A stretch of 64,000 bases of DNA, taken from NCBI RefSeq assembly GCF_006636205.1, contig NZ_VIGB01000003.1:4330501-4394500 (forward strand), given 5' to 3'. Each line of letters begins with the position of its first letter. Positions within the stretch are counted from its first letter, which is position 1. The notes under the pieces were generated by a model that had not been told where the DNA came from, ran no database searches, and worked only from the letters and a program-made list of their open reading frames with translations. The DNA is from Kitasatospora acidiphila (GTDB taxonomy: Bacteria > Actinomycetota > Actinomycetes > Streptomycetales > Streptomycetaceae). Made by a program: the position numbers and the translations under genes. Below are positions 1-7,202 of the stretch, one piece after another.

Positions 1-1089
1 GGTACTGGCTGAGCGCGGCGCCCTTGTCGTTGGTGAACCGCGGCGGCGGCGGCATGTTCGGCACCCCGGACCGCGGCACGATCAGGTAGCTGTAGCTGGA
101 GATCGGGTAGGAGCGCGGGTCGTTGTTGGTGTAGACCCCGTCCAGGTTCTGCTGCAGGTAGTTCGGGTCGTCGGGCGAGGTGCTGTCGTCGACCCCGCGG
201 ATCTTCGCCGCGGTGAGCGCCACGGCCACGTTGGAGGCGGTCGGCAGCGCGTAGTACCCGGCCGGGTTGAGCACTTTCACCACCGGCCAGCTGGAGGTGA
301 GCGCGAAGGCGTACTCGTCATAGCCGATCGAGCCCTGGCCGGTGGGCGCCTCGATGTAGTGCGCGACCTGGTCGGAGCCGCTCTGCGCGATCATCCGGCC
401 GGACGGCGGGTAGAACTCGGTGTAGTCGCCGCAGGTGATGTTGTTGACGCCGGTGCAGTAGGCGTCCCACTGGCTCTTGTGGGTGTGTTCCATCCAGCGG
501 GTGAACTGGGCGGTGGCGCCCGAACCGTCGGAGCGGATCACCGGCGTGATCGGGATGTTCGGCAGCTGCCGGCCGTAGTCCTGGGTGATCTCGGGGTCGT
601 TCCAGTTGGTGATGGCCCCGGTGAAGATGCCCACGATGGTGTCCGGGGACAGCCTCAGATCGGTGACCTGCTTCCCGGCCGCCGTCAGGTTGTACATGAA
701 GGCGGTGCCACCGGCCGTGATCGGCACGTAGGAGTAGCCGTAGATCGGATTCTCCGCATCGGCCGCACCGGAGCCGGCGATCCCCCGCTCGCCCCGGTGT
801 CCCGCTGGGTGCGGAACGGCACGTCCGAGGCGGTGAAGTCGTCCGAGCCGTTCTCCCAGTTGTTGCGGCCGGCCGCCGAACCGTTGGGCGCGAAGTTGAG
901 GTTGATCCCCTGGTTGGCCACATCGGTGCGCCACTTCTCGATCGCCGGCCCGGCCCAGCTGGACCCGTCGGCGTTGAGCGTGGTGGTGGCGAGCGCAGGC
1001 GTGGCCTGACTGAGGGTCAGTACGAAGAACGAGAGCAGCAGGGCCACGACCCGGCCGACTCTGGGGCGGTGAGCGGCGGCCCAGGGCAT
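1..1089 (-). pseudogene. PstS-like phosphate-binding protein, frameshifted and cut by the window edge
   Basis: Periplasmic-type substrate-binding protein of a phosphate ABC importer. The ATG at 1089 has a good GGAGGAA ribosome site and opens with a secretion signal (hydrophobic VVALLLSFFVLTL, then an ALATTT cleavage region). The mature part carries the PstS signatures GSSWAGPAIEKW and RSDGSGAT. The frame breaks near 796-799: the text continues in another frame (GAADAENPIYGYSYVPITAGG) to the window start. One extra G in the GGGG run of the coding strand restores a single reading frame, so a sequencing contraction is as likely as a real mutation. The 3' end lies outside the window. It follows the truncated PstA gene, as in a pst operon. 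Confidence 0.85.
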
Positions 1090-1118
1090 GACGGTTCCTC
1101 CGGAAGGGGTGGGTCTGG

Positions 1119-2060
1119 TCATCGGCCGGCCGCCTGTCGGGCCAGCCGCCGCCGCTGCCGGCGGCTCAGCTCGCCCGGCCGGCGTCCGCCGATCAGCCGG
1201 GCGGTCACGAAGAGCACCAGCACCAGGAGCATCAGGGTCAGCCCGGCGGCGAACCCGCGGGAGACCATGGCCGGGTAGGGCTGGCGTACGCAGTTCCAGA
1301 TGAAGAGCGGCAGGCTGACCTGGTGGCCGGTCAGCGGGTCGGCGTTCATGCCGGAGGTGAAGCCGGCGGTCAGCAGCACCGGCGAGGTCTCCCCGATGCC
1401 GCGCGCCATGCCGAGGATCACCGCGGTGGCGAGCCCCGGGCGGGCGGTGGGCAGCACCACGTTCCAGACGGTGCGCCACTGGCTGCCGCCGAGCGCGTAG
1501 GAGGCCTCCCGCAGCGTGCCGGGGACCAGCCGGATCACCACCTCGGCGGCCCGGGTGACGATCGGCATCATCATCACGGTCAGCGCCAGCGAGGCCCGGG
1601 GCTCGGCGGGCTGGGGCTCGTGAGCCTGGGACTCGGGGGCCTGGGCCCCGGCGCGGCGCTCGGCCTCGGCCCGCCGCTCAGCTTGAGACTCGGCCTGGCG
1701 CTCCAGCAGTGCCACGAACCGGCGGAACGCGTTCTGGCAGGTGGCGTACCGCTCATAGGCGCGACTGCTGCGCGCATCGGCCAGGCCGCGCGACCCCGGC
1801 ACCACCCAGATCCAGCCGATCCCGTCCCGGACATGGGTGATCCGCGCGGTCAACTCGGCCGTCTCGTCGCGCAACTGCTCGACAGCACGGCTCACTTCGG
1901 CCATGGTCTCGAAGACCGGCGAGGAGACCGCCACGATCCGGCCGTTGGGCGCCTTCAACTGCCACTGGTAGCGCCCGTTCGCCGCCCGCTCGATCTGGAA
2001 CCCGCCTCGAACCGCCTCCGACCCCGCCCGGCCCGCACGCAGCTGACCCACCAGGCCCAC
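1119..2060 (-). CDS. Chimera: DUF1508 (YegP-like) domain fused to the C-terminal half of PstA permease
   Basis: About 313 aa from a GTG at 2060 that has GGGGAG 8 nt upstream; the frame is open further, to 2147, but that part looks non-coding. Residues about 20-110 match the DUF1508 domain (GFQIERAANGRYQW, DGIGWIWVV). A charged linker rich in Arg, Ala, Gln and Glu follows (about 115-140). From MMMPIVTRAAEVVIRLVPG onward it is the second half of a PstA permease, including the EAA-loop region (REASYALGGSQWRTVWNVVLP) and GIGETSPVLLTAGF. The first transmembrane helices of PstA and any pstC are absent, so a working importer is unlikely. It ends 30 nt before pstS. It may be a deletion fusion or an assembly join. 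Confidence 0.75.
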   Translation of the reverse strand: MGLVGQLRAGRAGSEAVRGGFQIERAANGRYQWQLKAPNGRIVAVSSPVFETMAEVSRAVEQLRDETAELTARITHVRDGIGWIWVVPGSRGLADARSSRAYERYATCQNAFRRFVALLERQAESQAERRAEAERRAGAQAPESQAHEPQPAEPRASLALTVMMMPIVTRAAEVVIRLVPGTLREASYALGGSQWRTVWNVVLPTARPGLATAVILGMARGIGETSPVLLTAGFTSGMNADPLTGHQVSLPLFIWNCVRQPYPAMVSRGFAAGLTLMLLVLVLFVTARLIGGRRPGELSRRQRRRLARQAAGR

Positions 2061-2269
2061 CCGCCCCACTCCCCGACCCCGTGCGGCCCGGCGCGCTCGA
2101 CGCAGGACGCGCGGGTGTCGTGTAGAGATCTCGTGCTCGGCTCCCAAGCGGGCACCACCGTAGGTGGGCCGCCCCGAACACGGATAGTGGCGAAGGCCGT
2201 TCGGACCGTCTATTGGTCCGGAAGTTCTCCCTCGTTAATCTGTACGGCAGTTGACGAGCTGACGACCGG

Positions 2270-2764
2270 TCAGCCGCCGAACCAGCCCGCCACGTCGAGC
2301 CGGAAGAAGCCCTCCGGCGCCATGGTCCGCAGGTCCGCCTCCATGGCCCGCACCCGGTCCGCGCCCAGCTGCGCCATCCAGTCGCCGCGCAGCCGCTCGA
2401 AGATCTGCGCCGAGCGGGCCAGCAGGTCGACGCCGCGCGGCGTGAGCCGAACCAGCTTGCGGCGGGCGTCAGTCGGGTCGTCCACCCGCTCCACATAGCC
2501 GAGTTGCAGCAGCCGGTCGACGGTCTTGCCAGCCGCCTGCTTGGAGATCCCGAGCCGGCGGCCCACCTCGCTGGCGGTGGCCCCGGCCTGGCCGACCGCC
2601 TGCAGCGCGAAGCCGTGCGCCGGGCGGGCCTCCGGGTGGCCCTGGCGGGCCAGTTCGGCGTGCAGCTCGTCGATGATCGAGCGGAAGCCGGCGAAGAGCA
2701 GCAGGGGCAGCTCGAAGCCATAGCTCTCCCGTGGCTCTTGGTGGTCGGGCTTGGCATCGGGCAT
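2270..2764 (-). CDS. MarR-family transcriptional regulator
   Basis: 164 aa; ATG at 2764 with an AAGGGGG ribosome site. The winged helix-turn-helix spans about residues 60-125 (ATASEVGRRLGISKQAAGKTVDRL, then the wing DDPTDARRKLVRLTPRG). It is transcribed away from the AhpD-like gene, with an 85-bp gap holding a near-perfect inverted repeat, so it probably represses both itself and that gene. MarR proteins next to AhpD-like genes usually answer to oxidants or phenolic ligands; no cysteine is seen here that would mark it as an OhrR-type thiol sensor. Confidence 0.9.
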   Translation of the reverse strand: MPDAKPDHQEPRESYGFELPLLLFAGFRSIIDELHAELARQGHPEARPAHGFALQAVGQAGATASEVGRRLGISKQAAGKTVDRLLQLGYVERVDDPTDARRKLVRLTPRGVDLLARSAQIFERLRGDWMAQLGADRVRAMEADLRTMAPEGFFRLDVAGWFGG

Positions 2765-2782
2765 GACGGAACCCCCTTGCAG

Positions 2783-2829
2783 AGATGGACAACCAGGTTT
2801 ACCTTTTTAGTCAACCGCGTTGTCCATCT
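2783..2829. promoter_or_regulatory. Probable MarR operator in divergent promoter
   Basis: Two perfect 11-bp arms (AGATGGACAAC at 2783-2793 and its reverse complement at 2819-2829) flank a second, imperfect repeat, GGTTTAC (2796-2802) and GTCAACC (2810-2816), around an AT-rich centre CTTTTTA. It lies between the MarR gene and the AhpD-like gene and would cover both promoters. Confidence 0.7.
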
Positions 2830-2849
2830 TAACGAGTGGGAGCTTCGCC

Positions 2850-3401
2850 ATGCCCGTCACCTTCGCCACCCACACCCTGGAGACCGCCCCGGCGGCCGCC
2901 CGCCCCGTCATGGAGGGCGTCCAGCGCCACCTCGGCCACCTGCCCGCCGCCGTCGGCCGGCTCGCCACCTCCCCGCAGCTGCTGGAGGCCTTCACCAAGT
3001 CCAACGCCCTGTTCAGCAGCAGCACCCTGGAGCCGCTCGCCCGCGAGGTGGTGGTGTTCACCGTCGCCACCCGCAACCGCTGCCACCTGTGCGTCGCGAT
3101 GCACACCGCCATCGTGAGCAAGCAGGGCGCCGACCCCGAGCTGGTCGCCGCCCTGCGCGACCAGCGCCCGCTCCCCGACGACCGCCTGGAGGCGCTGCGC
3201 CTGTTCACCCTGGAGGTCATCAGCACCGCCGGTGCCGTGGCCCCGGAGAGCCTGGAGGCCTTCCTCGACCACGGATACACCCAGCGCAACGCCCTGGAGG
3301 TGGTGCTCGGCATCGGCACCTACACCATGTCCACCCTCGCCAACCGGCTCACCGACGCGCCGGTGGACGAGCGGCTAGCGGAGTTCGCCTGGGAGGGGTG
3401 A
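2850..3401 (+). CDS. Carboxymuconolactone decarboxylase / AhpD-like protein
   Basis: 183 aa, ATG at 2850 with GGGAG upstream. The AhpD signature CxxCxxxH is present as RCHLCVAMH around residue 76, in a run of Ala-rich helices typical of the CMD fold. AhpD proteins reduce peroxiredoxin partners through the CxxC pair, but many members of the family have no known substrate. The family assignment is firm; a role in oxidant or alkylperoxide detoxification is inferred from the motif and from the divergent MarR regulator. Confidence 0.88.
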   Translation: MPVTFATHTLETAPAAARPVMEGVQRHLGHLPAAVGRLATSPQLLEAFTKSNALFSSSTLEPLAREVVVFTVATRNRCHLCVAMHTAIVSKQGADPELVAALRDQRPLPDDRLEALRLFTLEVISTAGAVAPESLEAFLDHGYTQRNALEVVLGIGTYTMSTLANRLTDAPVDERLAEFAWEG

Positions 3402-3442
3402 GCCCCACCTGCCACCTTGCGGTCAGCGCCCGGCTCTCACCG

Positions 3443-5242
3443 TCAGAGCCTGGCCGACCAGCGCACGATGGTCCCCCGGCGGCCCGGGCCCGGCTCGTGC
3501 CAGGCCGCCCCGCCGAGGTTCTCGGCCCGCCGCCGCAGGTTGGCCAGGCCGCTGCGGCGCCCGGACTCGGGGATGCCCACCCCGTCGTCGGCCACGGTGA
3601 GCAGCACCCCGGGCCGGCCCGGGCGCACGGCGGCCTCCGGGTCGCCGGAGACCGGGTGGCCCTCGGCGTCCAGGTAGACGGTGGTGTCCACCGCCACGCT
3701 GACCCGCGAGGCCCGCGCATGCCGGGCCGTGTTGGAGAGCATCTCCCGTAGTGCGGCCAGCAGTTGGCGTTCCGCCTGGTCACCGATCACGCTCTCCACC
3801 GGCCCCATGAAGCTGATCGACGGCTTGAAGCCCAGCGCGGCGGCCGCCTGGCTGCCCTCGCGCAGCACCCGGGTGCGCAGGGTGTCGGGCTCGCTGCCGG
3901 CGTCGTCGTGCTGCAGGGCGTAGATGGTGGTGCGGACCTCCTGGATGGTGGCGTCCAGCTCGTCGACGGCGTGCCCGAGCCGCTCCTGCACCTCGGGGAC
4001 GCCCGCCCGGCGGGCCGCGCTCTCCAGCATCATCCCGGTGGCGAACAGCCGCTGGATCACCAGGTCGTGCAGGTCCCGGGCGATCCGGTCGCGGTCTTGG
4101 AAGACGGCCAGGCGCTGCTGGTCGCGCTGGCCCTCGGCGAGCCGCAGGGCGAGGGCGGCCTGCGAGGCGAAGGTGGCGGCAAGCTGCTTCTCCGCCTCGC
4201 TGAACGGCCGGGCCCCGCGCCCGCGCCACACCACCAGGGCGCCCAGCACCCGGCCGTGGGCCACCATCGGCAGCGCCATCGACGGACCGTAGCGGCGGGC
4301 CGCCCGCATCACCAGCGCCCGGTCCTGCGACATGTCGTCGATGAAAATGCTCTCGCCGTCCCGCAGCCGCGCCGCGTACCCCGTGCCGGGCACCAGCTCC
4401 CCGGCCACGAACTCGGCGGCCTCGCCGGCGGCGTGCGAGACCCGCAGCCCGCCGTCCCCGGTCGGCAGCATGATCATCCCGAGCTCGGCGTCCGCCAGCT
4501 CCCGCACCTGCTCGGCGGCCACCCCGAGCGCGTCATCCGCCTTGGTGGAGAGCAGCGCGGTGGTCACGGCGGCCGCGCCCGCGATCCACCGCTCCCGCCG
4601 CCGGCCCTCCTCGTACAGCCGCGCGTTCTCGATCGCCACCCCGGCGGCCGCCGCCAGCGCGTGCACCACCTGCGCGTCCTCGGGCGTGAAGCCGCCACCG
4701 CCGTGCTTCTCGGTGAGGTAGATGTTGCCGAACACCTCGTCGCGCACCCGGATCGGCTCCCCCAGGAACGACCGCATCGGCGGGTGGTGCGGCGGGAACC
4801 CGGCCGAGCGCGGATCCTTGCTGAGGTCGTCCAGCACCAGCGGCTCGGGCTTGTCGATCAGCACCCCGAGGATGCCCTTGCCGGACGGCAGGTCCCCGAT
4901 CCGGGCCGCCGTCTCGGCATCGATCCCCACGTGGATGAAGTCCGACAGCCCATGCCCACCGGGCGCCACCACCCCGAGCGCCGCATACCGCGCGTCCACC
5001 AGCTCCGCCGCGCCCGACGCGATCCGCTCCAGCGTCGCATGCAGGTCCAGCCCCGCCCCGACCGACACCACGGCCTCCAGCAGCCGCTGCATCCGGTCGG
5101 TCACCGCCGCCGCCGACTGCAGCCGCTCCGACACCTCGGTCACCAGCGTGTCCAGGCCGAGCGAGGAGATCTCGGGCACGCGGGGCGGTGTGGGCTCGGG
5201 GGCTGCGGAGTCGGAGGCGGGGATGTTCACAGCTACGACCAT
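3443..5242 (-). CDS. GAF-domain sensor histidine kinase (DevS-like), orphan
   Basis: 599 aa from ATG 5242 (weak ribosome site). Two GAF domains lie at about 65-210 and 225-372; the first has the DevS/DosT-like HHPPMRSFLGEPIRVRDEVFGNIYLTEK pattern in part. The HisKA_3 dimerisation helix follows with the phospho-acceptor in ARDLHD (H392), then an HATPase domain with an N box (EMLSNTARHA) and G box (DDGVGIPESG). DevS-type kinases sense haem-bound gas or redox state through GAF1. No response regulator gene is adjacent, so its partner must be elsewhere. No transmembrane segment: cytosolic. It converges with the AhpD-like gene. Confidence 0.9.
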   Translation of the reverse strand: MVVAVNIPASDSAAPEPTPPRVPEISSLGLDTLVTEVSERLQSAAAVTDRMQRLLEAVVSVGAGLDLHATLERIASGAAELVDARYAALGVVAPGGHGLSDFIHVGIDAETAARIGDLPSGKGILGVLIDKPEPLVLDDLSKDPRSAGFPPHHPPMRSFLGEPIRVRDEVFGNIYLTEKHGGGGFTPEDAQVVHALAAAAGVAIENARLYEEGRRRERWIAGAAAVTTALLSTKADDALGVAAEQVRELADAELGMIMLPTGDGGLRVSHAAGEAAEFVAGELVPGTGYAARLRDGESIFIDDMSQDRALVMRAARRYGPSMALPMVAHGRVLGALVVWRGRGARPFSEAEKQLAATFASQAALALRLAEGQRDQQRLAVFQDRDRIARDLHDLVIQRLFATGMMLESAARRAGVPEVQERLGHAVDELDATIQEVRTTIYALQHDDAGSEPDTLRTRVLREGSQAAAALGFKPSISFMGPVESVIGDQAERQLLAALREMLSNTARHARASRVSVAVDTTVYLDAEGHPVSGDPEAAVRPGRPGVLLTVADDGVGIPESGRRSGLANLRRRAENLGGAAWHEPGPGRRGTIVRWSARL

Positions 5243-5305
5243 AAGTCGAACCGGATCAACTCGGGCGGACCAGCATGCAGAGTGGGCTGTCACCACCTTG
5301 GGCTA

Positions 5306-5311
5306 TATAAT
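5306..5311 (+). promoter_or_regulatory. Candidate -10 box (TATAAT) ahead of toxin-antitoxin operon
   Basis: A perfect TATAAT sits in an AT-rich patch (5302-5325) that is striking in this GC-rich sequence, 19 nt upstream of the toxin GTG. No good -35 element is seen, which fits an autoregulated toxin-antitoxin promoter. Confidence 0.5.
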
Positions 5312-5329
5312 TTTCTGTATATTCAGAGC

Positions 5330-5689
5330 GTGCACATTCGATGGCAGATCGAAGTCGAGCCAGAAGTTCGCGAGTGATTGGAGCCCCTTGCCGACCCCCT
5401 GTACGACAGGGTCGAACGAGCCGCTGACATGTTGGCAGCGCGGCCGACCACACTCGGGGAGCCGTACTCGCGACATCTCGGCGGGAAGCTCCGTGAGCTG
5501 CGGTTCACCCTGGACGGTAGCGCCGTGCGCATCACATACCGGCTGGCCTCCGACAGACGGATCGTCCTGCTCACGGTGTTCCGGAAGACGAGGCAGCGCG
5601 AAGCCGCCGAGCTGGATCGCGCCCAATTGGCGCAGAAGCTCTGCGTAGCCCAGCACGGCGCCGCCGAACACACCTACCGCCGCTCCTAG
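5330..5689 (+). pseudogene. RelE/HigB-like toxin (phage Gp49-like family), in-frame TGA at codon 16
   Basis: The frame opens at GTG 5330 with MHIRWQIEVEPEVRE, meets TGA at 5375-5377, and continues in the same frame as LEPLADPLYDRVERAADML to TAG 5689. Family members usually have Trp here (..VREWL..), so the stop looks like TGG changed to TGA. The rest keeps the toxin features: GGKLRELRFTLDGSAVRITYRLASDRRIVLLTVFRK in part, with conserved Arg and Lys residues. A TTG at 5378 directly after the stop could restart translation but would lose the first strand. The antitoxin downstream is intact. Either a disarmed toxin or a base error. Confidence 0.75.
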
Positions 5690-5700
5690 GAGGACCTCCT

Positions 5701-6054
5701 GTGAATCACAGCCAGTGGAACACCCGCCGCACCAGAAGGCTGATGGGCGAGGCGGTAGCGGAGTCACGCGCTTACGTCGAGGCCGGCCATGCGTTCGCGC
5801 TGGGACAGGCGGTTTACGACCGGCGAACCGAGCTCGGCATCTCGCAGGGCGAGTTGGCGCGGCGAGCCGAGATGACCCAGCCGCAGATCTCCAACATCGA
5901 GGGGGGCGACGCGGTGCCCACCCTGGCGCTGCTCACCCGTCTTGCCAAGGCGCTGGATGCTTCACTCTCGATCGACCTCGACGGCGACACGGCCGCGTTC
6001 GCCTTCCATCCACACCCCAGCACGCCCAGCGACGGCCCCACAGCAGCAGCGTGA
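5701..6054 (+). CDS. XRE-family antitoxin (HigA-like)
   Basis: 117 aa from GTG 5701 with a strong AGGAGG that overlaps the toxin stop codon, so the two genes form an operon with the toxin first, the HigBA order. The helix-turn-helix is clear (GISQGELARRAEMTQPQISNIE, about residues 47-66, then LTRLAKALDASLSIDL). The C-terminal 20 residues are low-complexity. Such proteins neutralise the toxin and repress the operon promoter. This copy has no visible defect. Confidence 0.88.
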   Translation: MNHSQWNTRRTRRLMGEAVAESRAYVEAGHAFALGQAVYDRRTELGISQGELARRAEMTQPQISNIEGGDAVPTLALLTRLAKALDASLSIDLDGDTAAFAFHPHPSTPSDGPTAAA

Positions 6055-6074
6055 CCCCCCACAGGTACACGCTG

Positions 6075-6971
6075 TCATAGCACTGCGGAGGTCCCAACTC
6101 GCCTGCCCTGCAAGGATGCCCGCACCATAGCCAGCCCGCGGGCCGTGCGCGTGGCGCGTTCGTCCGCCTTGATCGGCACCCGCCCCAACCCCGCACAAGG
6201 GCGACAGATCCCGGGGTCGGGCACGGGATCGTGGCACTTGGCGCACTCGGCGTAGGACGGTTTGGGCTGGCCGTGCGCCTTGGGCGGCGGCAGCTTCCGC
6301 ACCAGGCGACTGCGGAGCACGGCGGCAGGCGAGTGCATGGCCGCCGGCAGACCCGGGAGCAGGGCGTCCGCCAAGTCCCGTTCCGCATAGCCGTGTTCCA
6401 GCCACTTGGCCACCAGCGGCGCCAACTCCCGCGCCTCCGCCTCGCCGAGACTCAGTCGCGGCTCGGGGCGAATCACGCGGTACAGCACCGCAACAGCGGT
6501 CCGCGTCTGCTCATCCGGGCCCGCTGGTAGGGAAGTTGGCAGTACGGCAGCCAGCGCGACGGGATCACCCGACTCCCTAGGGAGGGTGGGTTTCTTTCCC
6601 TGGTCCTTTACGGGAGGAACGTCAGCTGAACCGGCTCTCGCTTCACCGGACACCGGATGCCCGACAGTCGGCAGCCCCAACTGCGGCGTATCGAACACAT
6701 GCGCCTCGGAGCGGATCGTCCCATCCGCCCGCCGCACCCGCTCAACCCGGTAATACCCCGCCGCCGCAAGCTCCTTGAGCGCCCGCTGCACCGCCCCGCG
6801 CCCCTGCGGACTGCTGTCCGCCATCTGCCGCCCGTCCTCCCGCCAGCCATCGGGCCGGGAGAGCAGGTCGACGAGCAACCCGCGCGCGGTGAAACTGAGC
6901 CGACGGTCCTGCAACAGGCCGTTCGGCAGCACGGTGAATCGGCGTAGCTGTTCGCTACGATGAATCTGCAT
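6075..6971 (-). CDS. Winged-helix DNA-binding protein with C-terminal zinc ribbon
   Basis: 298 aa from ATG 6971. The N-terminus (residues about 10-85: LTFTARGLLVDLL-like start, GRGAVQRALKELAAAGYYRVERVRR in part) reads as a winged helix-turn-helix of the replication-initiator/DnaD type. The middle is a helical region (ARELAPLVAKWLEHGYAERDLADALLPGL in part). The C-terminus has two CxxC pairs, CAKC and CRPC, spaced for a zinc ribbon. I know this architecture only as an uncharacterised helix-turn-helix protein common in streptomycete accessory DNA; its function is not established. It converges with the antitoxin gene with a 20-bp gap. Confidence 0.65.
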   Translation of the reverse strand: MQIHRSEQLRRFTVLPNGLLQDRRLSFTARGLLVDLLSRPDGWREDGRQMADSSPQGRGAVQRALKELAAAGYYRVERVRRADGTIRSEAHVFDTPQLGLPTVGHPVSGEARAGSADVPPVKDQGKKPTLPRESGDPVALAAVLPTSLPAGPDEQTRTAVAVLYRVIRPEPRLSLGEAEARELAPLVAKWLEHGYAERDLADALLPGLPAAMHSPAAVLRSRLVRKLPPPKAHGQPKPSYAECAKCHDPVPDPGICRPCAGLGRVPIKADERATRTARGLAMVRASLQGRRVGTSAVL

Positions 6972-7202
6972 GGGAGTTCTCGTCTCCAGTGCCGGGCCCC
7001 GGAGTGTTGGCGCACTGCCGGGGTCACAAGTCTTTACTTATCTCGCTGCGCGTAACGTAGCACACGCACAGCGTGATATCTGCCGCTCCCTGAGTCAGTC
7101 CGGGTGGGCACGACGGCTGATCCGCTCCCCGCCCCGGGAGGAGCGGCGACTCAACACCCGCACTGCTGCTCGCCACCAGCCTCGCTAGAGCCCTGTGCCA
7201 CC
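6972..7202. other. Intergenic stretch upstream of the winged-helix gene
   Basis: 231 bp without a convincing gene. It is AT-richer than its surroundings near 7035-7085 and holds a small palindrome CACGC-ACA-GCGTG (about 7060-7075), which may belong to the promoter of the winged-helix gene. No strong terminator is visible for the NACHT gene that ends at 7203. Confidence 0.4.
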
